A stretch of DNA of 64,000 nt from Acidobacteriota bacterium. Lineage in GTDB: Bacteria > Acidobacteriota > Terriglobia > Acidiferrales > UBA7541. The notes under the pieces were generated by a model. It was not told where the DNA came from and did not search any database. It saw only the letters and a program-made list of their open reading frames with translations. Where the stretch lies: positions 78,003 through 142,002 of the forward strand of contig JABCYZ010000013.1 in assembly GCA_013289955.1 (NCBI GenBank). The letters are read 5' to 3'. Positions 41,551-50,251 of the stretch are shown one piece after another. How positions within the stretch are numbered: position 1 is the stretch's first letter; each line of letters opens with the position of its first letter. The position numbers were made by a program, and so were the translations under genes.

Positions 41551-43365
41551 ATGATTTCCGGTCCGACTCATCGTTCGCTCTTCCGTTTCAAGGCTTCTTG
41601 GGTCGCGCTTGTTCTGCTCCCGCCTCTTTTGATTCTCTTCGGCGCAAGCCAGCTCCCCAAAAACGCTCCCAAACCTCTCGCCCATTTCACCGACATCGCG
41701 AAAAAGGCAGGCCTTGCCGATCCCGTGGTCTTCGGCGGCGTGGACACCAAGAAATACATCATCGAAACCACCGGAACGGGTGTCGCCATCTTCGACTACG
41801 ACAACGATGGCTGGCCCGACATTTTCATCGTCAACGGCACAAGCCTTGACGCGCCCGCTTCTCGAAAAGCGCCCACGAGCCATCTCTATCACAACAATCA
41901 CGACGGCACTTTCTCCGATGTCACGCAAAAGGCCGGACTTACCCACACCGGCTGGGGCCAGGGCGTTTGCGTCGGCGATTACGACAATGACGGCTGGGAG
42001 GATCTCTACGTCACTTACTACGGAAAAAACATCCTTTACCACAACAACGGCAACGGAACATTCACCGACGTGAGTGAAAAGGCAGGCGTCCAGGGCTCCG
42101 GAAAAGCCTGGGGCAATGGCTGCGCCTTCGTCGACTACGACCGCGACGGACATCTCGACTTGATGGTCGCCAACTACGTCGACTTCGATCTCCAGACCGC
42201 GCCTGTTCCCGGCGCGCGGGCCTCCTGCATCTGGAAAGGAGCTCCCGTGATGTGCGGGCCGCAAGGATTGCCGGCCGCAAAGAATATTCTCTATCACAAC
42301 AACGGCGACGGCACCTTCGAAGACGTCAGCGCGAAATCCCACATCGACAAAGCCGATGGCCACTATTCTCTCAGCGTCTCCACGCTCGACTACGACGACG
42401 ACGGATGGCCCGATATTTTCGTCGCCTGCGACAGCACCGCCAGCATTCTCTACCACAACAATCGCGATGGTACGTTCACCGATGTGGCCATCAGCGCCGG
42501 CGCCGCCTTCAACGATGACGGCCGCGCGCAGGCCGGCATGGGCTCAACCGTCGCCGACTACAACGGCGACGGCAAGCTCGACATTTTCAAAACCAATTTC
42601 TCCGACGACACCGCCACTCTCTATCGCAACAATGGCAACGGCACTTTCGACGACGTCACCTATCCTGCAGGCCTCGGCCTTAACACCAAATATCTCGGAT
42701 GGGGCGCCATGTTTTTCGATTTCGACAATGACGGCTGGCCCGATCTTCTTCTCGTCAACGGCCACGTCTATCCCGAGGTTGACAGCCAGCATCTCGGCAG
42801 CACCTTCCAGGAACCCCGCATCCTCTATCACAACAATGGCAACGGCACTTTCACCGACATTTCCGCCGATGCCGGCCCTGGAATCACCACGGCGAGCTCT
42901 TCTCGCGGCCTCGCCATCGGCGATTTGTGGAACGACGGCCGCCTATCCGCCGTCATCAGCAACATGAACGCCTCGCCGAGCCTCCTCGTCAACGACGTGC
43001 GGACCTCCAATCACTGGATCGCGTTTCGCCTCGTTGGGAGTTCCTCCGCCCCTGTTTCATCGCCAATGACAGCATCCGCGCCCGCTGCGCCACACTTCAA
43101 AACTAGCCGCGACGCCATTGGCGCGCGCATCACCATGAAAGCCGGCTCGCGCCTCTTCGTCAACGAAGTCCGCAGCGGCTCCAGCTACGATTCGAACAGT
43201 GACATGCGCGTCCACTTCGGCCTCGGCTCCGCCACCAAGCTCGATTCCGTTGAGATCCGCTGGCCCAGCGGCCTCGTCGAAAAATTCGACGACCTCGCCG
43301 TGGATGCCTTCCACACTCTCAAGGAAGGCAGCGGCGCAGCCGTTAAGCCTGAGCGGCAAAGGTAG
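41551..43365 (+). CDS. CRTAC1-like FG-GAP/VCBS and ASPIC/UnbV protein
   Basis: 604 residues. An N-terminal hydrophobic segment (SWVALVLLPPLLILFGAS, about 16-33) suggests a signal peptide or anchor. FG-GAP/VCBS blades with calcium loops follow (FDYDNDGWPDIFIVNG, GDYDNDGWEDLYVTYYG, VDYDRDGHLDLMVANYVDF), interleaved with LYHNNGNGTFTDV strands. The ASPIC/UnbV domain is at the C-terminus (SRDAIGARITMKAG, NEVRSGSSYDSNSDMRVHFG, IRWPSGLVEKFDDL). The C-X8-C insert (CIWKGAPVMCGPQGLP) is present. Codons strongly prefer C at the third position, unlike the CRTAC1 gene at 60.6 kb. It is divergent from a TPR gene. The function is unknown; an exported beta-propeller is inferred. Confidence 0.9.
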   Translation: MISGPTHRSLFRFKASWVALVLLPPLLILFGASQLPKNAPKPLAHFTDIAKKAGLADPVVFGGVDTKKYIIETTGTGVAIFDYDNDGWPDIFIVNGTSLDAPASRKAPTSHLYHNNHDGTFSDVTQKAGLTHTGWGQGVCVGDYDNDGWEDLYVTYYGKNILYHNNGNGTFTDVSEKAGVQGSGKAWGNGCAFVDYDRDGHLDLMVANYVDFDLQTAPVPGARASCIWKGAPVMCGPQGLPAAKNILYHNNGDGTFEDVSAKSHIDKADGHYSLSVSTLDYDDDGWPDIFVACDSTASILYHNNRDGTFTDVAISAGAAFNDDGRAQAGMGSTVADYNGDGKLDIFKTNFSDDTATLYRNNGNGTFDDVTYPAGLGLNTKYLGWGAMFFDFDNDGWPDLLLVNGHVYPEVDSQHLGSTFQEPRILYHNNGNGTFTDISADAGPGITTASSSRGLAIGDLWNDGRLSAVISNMNASPSLLVNDVRTSNHWIAFRLVGSSSAPVSSPMTASAPAAPHFKTSRDAIGARITMKAGSRLFVNEVRSGSSYDSNSDMRVHFGLGSATKLDSVEIRWPSGLVEKFDDLAVDAFHTLKEGSGAAVKPERQR

Positions 43366-43416
43366 CTCTCTTTTTCTTCCGAGCCGTACTAAAATTCGCT
43401 CGTTCTCTCTGATGGC

Positions 43417-44148
43417 ATGATGAAACCGGAATCCAAACCCAAGCCAAAAGCCAAGCCGCAGCCGGGGCGAGTGAGTAAATCGTTCGAAGCCGCGCTCGAA
43501 CGTCTCCGATCAAATCTAGGCTGGGTGATCGTTTGGATTCCATTCAACGTGCAGAAAATCTGGGGAACGCGCGGGAGGTTTCGCGTGAAGGGAGAAATCA
43601 ACGGCTTTCGGTTTCGCACGTCGCTCTTTCCCACGCGCAAAGGCGTACACTTCCTGCTCGTCAACAAGAAAATGCAGGCCGGGGCACATGTGTCAGTGGG
43701 CACAACGGCGGAATTTTCTCTAGAACCTGATACGGAAGAACGTGTTGCAATCGTGCCGGCGGAACTGAAGCGCATCCTCGCCGAAGACAAGACCTTCCGG
43801 CGATGGTTCGATGCGCTGAGCTACTCCATTCGCAAGTGGATCTGTGACTGGATTACGCAACCGAAAAGCGCCGCTTCCCGGGTCCGCCGCGCCGAGCAAG
43901 TTGCCGAGCAGCTTTTTTCCGCAATGGAAGCCGAGCGCGAACTTCCTCCCGCTTTGAAGTTGGCTTTCACACGGGATCCCCGGGCCATCGAGGGCTGGAG
44001 CCGTATGTCGCCCTCGCATCGGCGCGGGCAGTTGATTGCCATCTTCTATTACCGCTCGCCCGAGGCTCGCGCCCGGCGCATCGAAAAAGTAGTGGCGGAA
44101 GCTATCGCCCTCGACGAGAAAAAGTCGAATAAACCGGCGGCAACGTGA
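43417..44148 (+). CDS. YdeI/OmpD-associated family protein (DUF1905 plus OmdA)
   Basis: 243 residues, no signal peptide. After a Lys/Pro-rich start comes a DUF1905 domain (about 36-110, VIVWIPFNVQKIWGTRGRFRVKG, FLLVNKKMQAGAHVSVG), then an OmdA-like C-terminal domain (about 180-235, PSHRRGQLIAIFYYRSPEARARRIEKVV). Family members are small cytoplasmic proteins of poorly known function, some linked to protection against bacteriocins or drugs in enterobacteria. Two ATGs in a row begin it. It ends 6 bases before the end of a convergent GlcG-like gene. Confidence 0.83.
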   Translation: MMKPESKPKPKAKPQPGRVSKSFEAALERLRSNLGWVIVWIPFNVQKIWGTRGRFRVKGEINGFRFRTSLFPTRKGVHFLLVNKKMQAGAHVSVGTTAEFSLEPDTEERVAIVPAELKRILAEDKTFRRWFDALSYSIRKWICDWITQPKSAASRVRRAEQVAEQLFSAMEAERELPPALKLAFTRDPRAIEGWSRMSPSHRRGQLIAIFYYRSPEARARRIEKVVAEAIALDEKKSNKPAAT

Positions 44149-44154
44149 TGCCCG

Positions 44155-44646
44155 CTACTTCAACACATCGGCGCCCGCTTTGGCGCACTGCCCGTCTTGC
44201 GCGCTGGTCGCGCCGGACACTCCGATTGCTCCCACGATCTTTCCGTCCATCACCAGCGGAATTCCGCCTTCCACCGCAGTGACTCCCTTCAAGCTCAAAA
44301 CGCGCAGCCCGTCTCCTCCGCCCGCCAGCGTATCCTGAAATGCCTTCGTCGGCCGCTTGAACATTACGGCGGTCCGCGCCTTTTCAATCGCCAAATTCGC
44401 GCTGCCGATTTGCGTGTTATCCATTTTTTCGTAGTAAACGAGATTCCCCGCCGTATCCACAATCGAAACCGCCATGTTCCAATGATTCTTCTCGGCCTCC
44501 GCCAGTGCCGGCGCTGCGACCTTCTTCGCATTTTCCAGGCTCACGTTCGCGCCGTAGGGATTTGGCATCTGAGCTCGCGCCATCGCCAACCCGCAAAGCA
44601 AAATCCCCACCGCAATAACGGACCTCACCACAGTTTTTCGCGACAT
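44155..44646 (-). CDS. Exported GlcG/HbpS-family protein
   Basis: 163 residues with a signal peptide (VVRSVIAVGILLCGLAMARAQ). The rest is one GlcG/HbpS domain (SLENAKKVAAPALAEAEKNHWNMAVSIVDTAGNLVYYEKMDN, GSANLAIEKARTAVMFKRPT, GGIPLVMDGKIVGAIGVSGAT). HbpS of Streptomyces binds haem and works outside the cell in redox sensing; many homologues have no known ligand. GAGGAGGAAAG precedes the ATG. It lies upstream of nothing obviously related. Confidence 0.88.
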   Translation of the reverse strand: MSRKTVVRSVIAVGILLCGLAMARAQMPNPYGANVSLENAKKVAAPALAEAEKNHWNMAVSIVDTAGNLVYYEKMDNTQIGSANLAIEKARTAVMFKRPTKAFQDTLAGGGDGLRVLSLKGVTAVEGGIPLVMDGKIVGAIGVSGATSAQDGQCAKAGADVLK

Positions 44647-44784
44647 ACTCTTTCCTCCTCCAGTTTCTGCACACCCTTTCCCTTACGCCCAAACAGCCGC
44701 CACACTATATCGGAACTACGCTGTATTTGGTTAAACGTTATGCGGCCACGCAGACCAATCTCATCCGCTGTTTATCCGGCGCCC

Positions 44785-47298
44785 CTATTCGTATCGCAAG
44801 GCGACCATGGGATCGACTTTCATCGCGCGGCGCGCCGGAATATACGTCGCAAGCATCGCCACCCCGATCAAAGATAGCGCGACGGCTGCGTACGTGAGAG
44901 GATCAGCGGCCTTTACTCCATACAGGAAACTCGCGATAAATCGCGTGAGCCCATACGCCAGCCCAAGTCCGATAAACACGCCAAGCACCGCAAGTTTGAG
45001 GCCCAGCGTTCCGACCAGTCCAAGCACATCACTGCGCCCCGCTCCCAGCGCGACACGAATCCCAATCTCGCGCGTCCTCTCGCTCACGAAGTACGACATC
45101 ACGCCGTAAATCCCGATCGCTGCCAACAGCAGCGCCATCCCCGCAAAAATGCCCAGCAGTCGCATGTAGAACCGCTGATCCCCCACCGATTCCGCCACAA
45201 CGTCTTCCATCGTCATGACGCTGGTGACCGGCAGATCTGGATCAATCTCCGCGATAGCCTTCTTTACGGTCCCCGCCAACTCATTCCCGCCGCCCAATCC
45301 GGAAGCTCTCCGAATCACCACGTTGTGGTGAAGCTGCGCCAACGCCGTCCCCCCGGGTACCACCGCCGGCTCCTGCCGGTAGGAAGCGTATGCGAACGGC
45401 GGCGCTTCCTCTCCCAGCCCGAAGTGTTTCACGTCCCCCACGATGCCGACGATCTGTCGCGGCGTCTCTTCGTCCACTCCGTAAGACCCGAATCGTAAAA
45501 GCACTTGCTGCCCGATCGGATCTTCGTTGGGGAAAAAGCGCCGCGCCAAGGATTCATTCACAACGATCACCCACGGCGCACTGGCCGTGTCGTGCTCATC
45601 CAAATAACGCCCCCTCTTCAGCGGAACGCCCAGCGTTTGAAAGATGCTGGGACTCACGTCGTCAAATCCCGCATGCGGCCGGTTCTCCGGTGGCGGCGCC
45701 GGATGTCCCAGGATCGAAAAACTAAAAAACATCGCTCCGCGCATCGGCAAATCGCTGATCATCCCGGACGACTCGATTCCAGGCAGCGCCGCAATCTTCT
45801 CGAGCAGTTGTTGGTGAAACGCCGCAACAGTCGGCAAGGTTTTCTCCATATCCCCGCCGGGCACCCTTTCCAAATACTTCCCTCCCTCAGGCAGTTGCAC
45901 CAGCATGGTCAGCAAATTTTTCGCATCGAATCCCGGATTCACACGCTGCAGGCGCAGCATCGTGTTGATCATCAATCCCGCGCCCACCAGAAGCAGCATC
46001 GCCAGCGCCACTTCCGCCACTGCCAGCACGTGCCGCGTAACTCCGCGCGAGCCTGCCACCGTCCGGCCTTCCCCCTCGCGCATGGTTGCGTTGATATCCG
46101 GGTTCGAAGCCTGAAGCGCCGGCGCCAACCCGAAAATCATCGCGGTCAACAAGGAAACGCACAGCGTGAACAGCAGCACCCTTCCATCGATACCGACGCT
46201 GTCGGAATTCGGAAAATCACCAACCAACTTTTTCAGAATCAGAATGCCCCAATAGGCAAACAAGATTCCCAGCGTCCCTCCCAGAAACGCCAGCAGCCCG
46301 CTCTCCGCGAACAGTTGTTGCATCAATCGCCGCCGCCCCGCTCCGAGCGCCGCGCGCACCGAATATTCTTTTCGCCGCGTCTCGGTTCGCGACCGCATCA
46401 GATTGGCGACATTCACGCACGCAATCAGCAGCACGCAGCCCACCGCTCCGAGCAGCGGGTACAGCACCTTTCCCACTCCCTGGTAAAGATCCTGGTGCAA
46501 CGGCCTTAGAATCTTTCCCACACCCTTGTTCGTCTTTGGATAAGCCATCTCCAGCCGCTTCGCGATGACGTCCATCTCCACCTGCGCTTGCCCGATCGTC
46601 GCGCCCGGCTTCAACCGCGCCACTGGCATCAGCCAATGGTCGATCCGCTCGGAATATCTGGCGCTCTCCGGATCCACCGGCACCCACAGGTCGATCTTCC
46701 CTCCATAAAACGGCGCAAAGCCCGCTGGCATCACTCCCACCACCGTCGAAAGCACGCTATCCACACTAAACGTCTTCCCGAGCACCTGCGGATCCTTGTT
46801 AAAGCGGCTCCCCCAAAATCCACTGCTGATTACCACCGCATACGAGTGGTCCTGCATTTCGTTTGCGGCAAAAATCCTGCCCATAATCGGCTGTACGCCG
46901 AGCAAACTAAAAAAATTAGGCGTGACGTACTGTACTCTCACCGGCTGGGGCTCGCCCAGCCGCGACAAAATGACCTCTTCCGTCGAGCTCGTCAGCGCGA
47001 TGTCCTGGAAGATCGTGTTTTGCTTTTGCCAATCCACCACTTCCGCAATCGGCGGCGGCTCATAATCCCCCGGATGCTCCGGGTCTGTTTCCCAAATTAC
47101 CAGGAGCTGTTCCGGATGCTCGAACGGCAACGGCCGGTACAACAGCGTATCGATCACGCTGTAAATGGTGCTGTTCGCTCCAATCCCCAGCGCCAGCGAA
47201 AGAACCACCACGGCAAGAAACGCCGGACTTTTGCGAAGTCCGCGCGCCGCGAGTCGAATGTCCTGCCAAACATTTTCCAACCAACCATAAGTTCCCAT
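44785..47298 (-). CDS. ADOP-type ABC transporter permease without the N-terminal prefix domain
   Basis: 837 residues. It starts close to the first transmembrane helix (WLENVWQDIRLAARGLRKSPAFLAVVVLSLALGIGANSTIYSVI), so the cytoplasmic prefix of about 70 residues seen in the other two ADOPs is absent. The remaining layout is the same: MacB-like periplasmic domain, FtsX core (LLGAVGCVLLIACVNVANLM), second periplasmic domain, second FtsX core ending YIPARRAMKVDPMVALRYE. A strong AGGAGGT places the start, so the short N-terminus is not a mis-call. No padR gene is adjacent. A cytoplasmic ATPase is required for work but is not in the window. Confidence 0.9.
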   Translation of the reverse strand: MGTYGWLENVWQDIRLAARGLRKSPAFLAVVVLSLALGIGANSTIYSVIDTLLYRPLPFEHPEQLLVIWETDPEHPGDYEPPPIAEVVDWQKQNTIFQDIALTSSTEEVILSRLGEPQPVRVQYVTPNFFSLLGVQPIMGRIFAANEMQDHSYAVVISSGFWGSRFNKDPQVLGKTFSVDSVLSTVVGVMPAGFAPFYGGKIDLWVPVDPESARYSERIDHWLMPVARLKPGATIGQAQVEMDVIAKRLEMAYPKTNKGVGKILRPLHQDLYQGVGKVLYPLLGAVGCVLLIACVNVANLMRSRTETRRKEYSVRAALGAGRRRLMQQLFAESGLLAFLGGTLGILFAYWGILILKKLVGDFPNSDSVGIDGRVLLFTLCVSLLTAMIFGLAPALQASNPDINATMREGEGRTVAGSRGVTRHVLAVAEVALAMLLLVGAGLMINTMLRLQRVNPGFDAKNLLTMLVQLPEGGKYLERVPGGDMEKTLPTVAAFHQQLLEKIAALPGIESSGMISDLPMRGAMFFSFSILGHPAPPPENRPHAGFDDVSPSIFQTLGVPLKRGRYLDEHDTASAPWVIVVNESLARRFFPNEDPIGQQVLLRFGSYGVDEETPRQIVGIVGDVKHFGLGEEAPPFAYASYRQEPAVVPGGTALAQLHHNVVIRRASGLGGGNELAGTVKKAIAEIDPDLPVTSVMTMEDVVAESVGDQRFYMRLLGIFAGMALLLAAIGIYGVMSYFVSERTREIGIRVALGAGRSDVLGLVGTLGLKLAVLGVFIGLGLAYGLTRFIASFLYGVKAADPLTYAAVALSLIGVAMLATYIPARRAMKVDPMVALRYE

Positions 47299-47435
47299 CG
47301 CGAGGGTACCTCCTTGCCTTATAGACGATGGGCCTCGGCCCTTAGTTCAACCTTTCTGCGCCGACTGCCTCACCAGGTCCCGCCTTCGGATAAACTTCCC
47401 GCCATCTCAGGCATTACAAGGAACAAAGCCGCACT

Positions 47436-47765
47436 TCACTCCTCGCGCTTTATCGACACATAAATCGGCCCCGCGCCGAGCATACTCACCAGAAACCAGC
47501 TAAAGCGCCCCGCCCGGCTCGTCGTCTGGAATTTCAGATGATCCCCGGACGCAACATCCAGCTCCAGCGTCTTCCAATTCCAAGTATTGTCCACGCGCAA
47601 TTTGTGCCGTCCCGCCGTCACTCGTATTGAAATCGTGTCCCCGTAATACAACTCCCCTACGTTCTCTCCGTCCAGCTTCACGATGATTTGACGTTGCTGC
47701 ACATCCTCCGGCGATTTCCGCCGAATCGTGATGCTTGCCTGTTCTTCTAGGGACTCGGAACCCAT
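47436..47765 (-). CDS. Small protein of unknown function with a PEGA-like beta fold
   Basis: 109 residues, no signal. The middle (IIVKLDGENVGELYYGDTISIRVTAGRHKLRVDNTWNWKTLELDV) alternates strands in a way that resembles PEGA-type domains, where a small extracellular or surface beta-domain carries a Gly-x-His turn. A single weakly hydrophobic stretch (FSWFLVSMLGAGPIYVSI) closes it. GAGAGGA lies 6 bases before the ATG. Coding is supported by the ribosome-binding site and composition only; the family call is tentative. Confidence 0.65.
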   Translation of the reverse strand: MGSESLEEQASITIRRKSPEDVQQRQIIVKLDGENVGELYYGDTISIRVTAGRHKLRVDNTWNWKTLELDVASGDHLKFQTTSRAGRFSWFLVSMLGAGPIYVSIKREE

Positions 47766-47839
47766 CTACATCCTCTCTTTTTCAACCGCCAGGCATAGGG
47801 CCTCTGCCTGCCCGACACTTTGAAACGCCAGACCGCCTC

Positions 47840-47867
47840 TTCACATTTTAGAGACCTCTGTTACAAT
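47840..47867 (+). promoter_or_regulatory. Promoter of the NIPSNAP gene, probably giving a leaderless mRNA
   Basis: TTCACA (47840-47845), 16-base spacer, TACAAT (47862-47867); both hexamers match consensus at 5 of 6 positions. The ATG begins 7 bases after the -10, where transcription would start, and no ribosome-binding site is possible between. Confidence 0.6.
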
Positions 47868-47874
47868 CTCGTCT

Positions 47875-48333
47875 ATGGACCGACGCACATTGCTCCAATC
47901 GCTTCCCGTGGCAGCCCTTCTTCCTACCAGGGCGTGGCCCGTTTCCGCAGCCAGCGACTCTTCCTCCAGAGAAGACTCCGCGATGCCGCAATCCTCAACC
48001 ACTGTCTACGAACTCCGCATCTACCACACCTACGAAGGCAAACTCGACGACCTCCTCCGCCGCTTCCGAGATCACACCATGCAGCTCTTTGAAAAGCATG
48101 GCATGAAGAACATCGCCTACTGGACACCGACCGACGACCCGCTAAAAGGCAAAACGCTCGTCTACATCCTCGCCCATCCCAGCCGCGAAGCAGCCACCGC
48201 CAACTGGCAGGCATTCCGCGACGACCCCGACTGGAAAAGCGTCCAGGAAAAATCCGAAGCCAACGGCAAAATCGTCGAAAAAGTCGACTCCACTTTCCTC
48301 ACTCTGACCGAATTTTCCCCGCCCCTACGCTAG
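47875..48333 (+). CDS. Exported NIPSNAP-family protein
   Basis: 152 residues. The N-terminus (MDRRTLLQSLPVAALLP) looks like a Tat-type signal, with processing near AWPVSA. Residues about 42-150 are a NIPSNAP domain (TTVYELRIYHTYEGKLDDLLRRF, MQLFEKHGMKNIAYWTP, TLVYILAHPSREAATANWQAF, SVQEKSEANGKIVEKVDSTFL). These ferredoxin-like dimeric alpha/beta-barrel proteins have no established reaction in bacteria. It stands alone on its strand between minus-strand genes, with its own promoter. Confidence 0.9.
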   Translation: MDRRTLLQSLPVAALLPTRAWPVSAASDSSSREDSAMPQSSTTVYELRIYHTYEGKLDDLLRRFRDHTMQLFEKHGMKNIAYWTPTDDPLKGKTLVYILAHPSREAATANWQAFRDDPDWKSVQEKSEANGKIVEKVDSTFLTLTEFSPPLR

Positions 48334-48382
48334 AAATCCCGCTTTCCGGGACACGCCGGCGTCAGCGATAGAACGAACGGAT

Positions 48383-48410
48383 TGTCATCCCGAGCGAAGC
48401 GAGGGACCTT
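48383..48410. repeat. Possible copy of a dispersed intergenic repeat
   Basis: The stretch TGTCATCCCGAGCGAAGCGA (first 20 bases) resembles, from memory, a short motif found many times between genes in Acidobacteriota and other soil bacteria. Only one copy is in this window, so repetition cannot be shown here. Confidence 0.35.
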
Positions 48411-48473
48411 CTTTCCGCTTTTCTTCTCTGTGCCGTCTGCGCTCTCCATGCCCTCCGTGTAAAAGTCTCTTCT

Positions 48474-50183
48474 TTATTTCGTAACCCTCGCAATAAAAAC
48501 CGAGTAAGGCTCCATCGGCAAATCGGCAAACATTCCCTTCAAAGGCTTGTGAAAACTCGTCAGCAAAACCTCCACCTTCGGCGCCAAAAATCCCGCCCCA
48601 GAAAGCTCAAACGGCACTTTCTGCTCCGCCGACGACATATTCAGAATCACCAGAATCGCCTCGCCCTTATACCGCCGTACATACATCAATACATTCGGAT
48701 TGCCTTCGTTAAGTGAAACATAATCACCGTCCAATAGCGCTGCCTCCGTATGCCGCATCGCTAGAATTTTCCGGTAAAAACTGAGAACGGAGTCAGGATC
48801 TTTCCTCTCGTCCGCCACGTTATGCGTGTGTGCGCTTAGCGGAACGGGCAGCCAGGGCTTTGCCACGCTGAATCCCGCGTTCGCGCTGTGATCCCACTGC
48901 ATCGGCGTGCGCTCGCCGTCGCGTCCAATCTCCAGCGGCCAGCCCAGCTTCCCCTCGGGATCCTGCACATCCTCTTTCCGTTTCGGGTCGTTATTCTCCA
49001 TCCCAATCTCCTCGCCGTAATACATGATCGCCGACCCGCGCAAGGTCAAATACAGTGCCGCCATCATCTTCGCGATGTCGTCGTTATGCACCCCGTCTCC
49101 GTACCTTGAATAGGACCGCACGATGTCGTGATTCGTAATCACATAAACCGGCCAGTGCCCCGCCGCATTTACCGCCGCAATATGCTTCCGGTACTCAGCC
49201 GCGGAGAGCCCCTTGAAGCCGGTCATCATCAAGTCCATCGGCATCTGCAATTCGTCGTTCTTCGCACCGTAATAATCCTTCAGCTGATCCACATTCGTTG
49301 TCCAGGTCTCCCCGATCAGCACCGAACCATATTCATCCGCGACACTCCGCAATTTGCGCATGGCATCGTGCACTTCCGGCAGTTTCTTGTTGTACTTCTC
49401 GTCCATGTTCGGCCGCCCGAATTTGTCCGTTCCCGCCACCACCGGATTGTCGGTAAGGTTCGGATCCTCATAGAGCGTGTCCACCGCATCCAGGCGGAAT
49501 CCCGCCACGCCGCGCTTGTACCAAAAGCGCGTCACATCCAGCATCGCCTTTTCCACCGCGGGATTTCGCCAGTTCAAGTCGGGCTGCTCGGGATAAAAAT
49601 AATGGTAATAATATTGTCCGGTCTTTGGATCCATCGTCCACGCCGCCGTCCCAAATGTCGAAAGCCAGTTATTCGGCGGCTGTCCCGGCCCTTTTCCATC
49701 CCGCCAGATGTACCAGCCGCGATACGGCGAAGTCTTCGACGACCTCGAATCGATGAACCACTTGTGCTGATCCGAAGTGTGGTTCACTACAAAATCCAAA
49801 ATCACCCGGATGTCCCGTTTCTTTCCCTCCGCCACCAGCCGGTCGAAATCCTCCATTGTCCCGTACATCGGATCGATGGCCTCGTAATCCGAGACGTCGT
49901 ACCCAAAATCCACCTGCGGCGAAGGGAAACAGGGCGTGATCCAAATCGCATTCACTCCCAGCTCCTTCAGATAATCCAGTTTCGCCGTAATCCCCTTCAA
50001 ATCTCCGATGCCGTCGTTGTTGCTGTCTGCAAAACTCCGCGGATAAATCTCATAAAACACCGCATGCTGCCACCAAGCATGCCCCTCAGCGTCCGCACTT
50101 TTCTGCGCGCCCGCTCGCGGTGCGCAAAACCCCAAGCCGGCTGACAATACCGTTACTGCCGCCGCCAGAATTTGCCGATTCAC
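48474..50183 (-). CDS. Exported GH13 alpha-glucosidase
   Basis: 569 residues from a GTG at 50183, chosen because GAGGAGGC lies 5-8 bases before it and because it begins the signal peptide (RQILAAAVTVLSAGLGFCAPRAGAQ); the frame upstream is open but not protein-like. GH13 regions: DFVVNHTS (130-137), nucleophile Asp232 in GFRLDAVD, acid/base Glu292 in IGETWT, and NHD (351-353). YEIYPRSFADSNNDGIGDLKGI and MPMDLMM fit the oligo-1,6-glucosidase/alpha-glucosidase subgroup. It would cut glucose from malto- or isomalto-oligosaccharides outside the cytoplasm; trehalose- or sucrose-converting activity is possible. It follows a debranching-like enzyme gene by 68 bases on the same strand. Confidence 0.92.
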   Translation of the reverse strand: MNRQILAAAVTVLSAGLGFCAPRAGAQKSADAEGHAWWQHAVFYEIYPRSFADSNNDGIGDLKGITAKLDYLKELGVNAIWITPCFPSPQVDFGYDVSDYEAIDPMYGTMEDFDRLVAEGKKRDIRVILDFVVNHTSDQHKWFIDSRSSKTSPYRGWYIWRDGKGPGQPPNNWLSTFGTAAWTMDPKTGQYYYHYFYPEQPDLNWRNPAVEKAMLDVTRFWYKRGVAGFRLDAVDTLYEDPNLTDNPVVAGTDKFGRPNMDEKYNKKLPEVHDAMRKLRSVADEYGSVLIGETWTTNVDQLKDYYGAKNDELQMPMDLMMTGFKGLSAAEYRKHIAAVNAAGHWPVYVITNHDIVRSYSRYGDGVHNDDIAKMMAALYLTLRGSAIMYYGEEIGMENNDPKRKEDVQDPEGKLGWPLEIGRDGERTPMQWDHSANAGFSVAKPWLPVPLSAHTHNVADERKDPDSVLSFYRKILAMRHTEAALLDGDYVSLNEGNPNVLMYVRRYKGEAILVILNMSSAEQKVPFELSGAGFLAPKVEVLLTSFHKPLKGMFADLPMEPYSVFIARVTK

Positions 50184-50251
50184 GCCCGCCTCCTCTTCTT
50201 GTCCTCTGTGTAGAATTCCCCTGGGGTCCGGCGACAAACTGCAGGCTGCCG

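Noticed and set aside
41551..43365. Recurring short DNA words (CACAACAACGGCGACGG-like) suggesting a CRISPR or tandem repeat
   Set aside because: They are coding repeats of the HNNGDGTF strand in FG-GAP blades, degenerate and in frame, not spaced like a CRISPR array.
49128..50144. Plus-strand open frame (338 codons) opposite the GH13 gene
   Set aside because: His/Arg/Ile-rich mirror of the GH13 codons; GH13 motifs on the minus strand are decisive.
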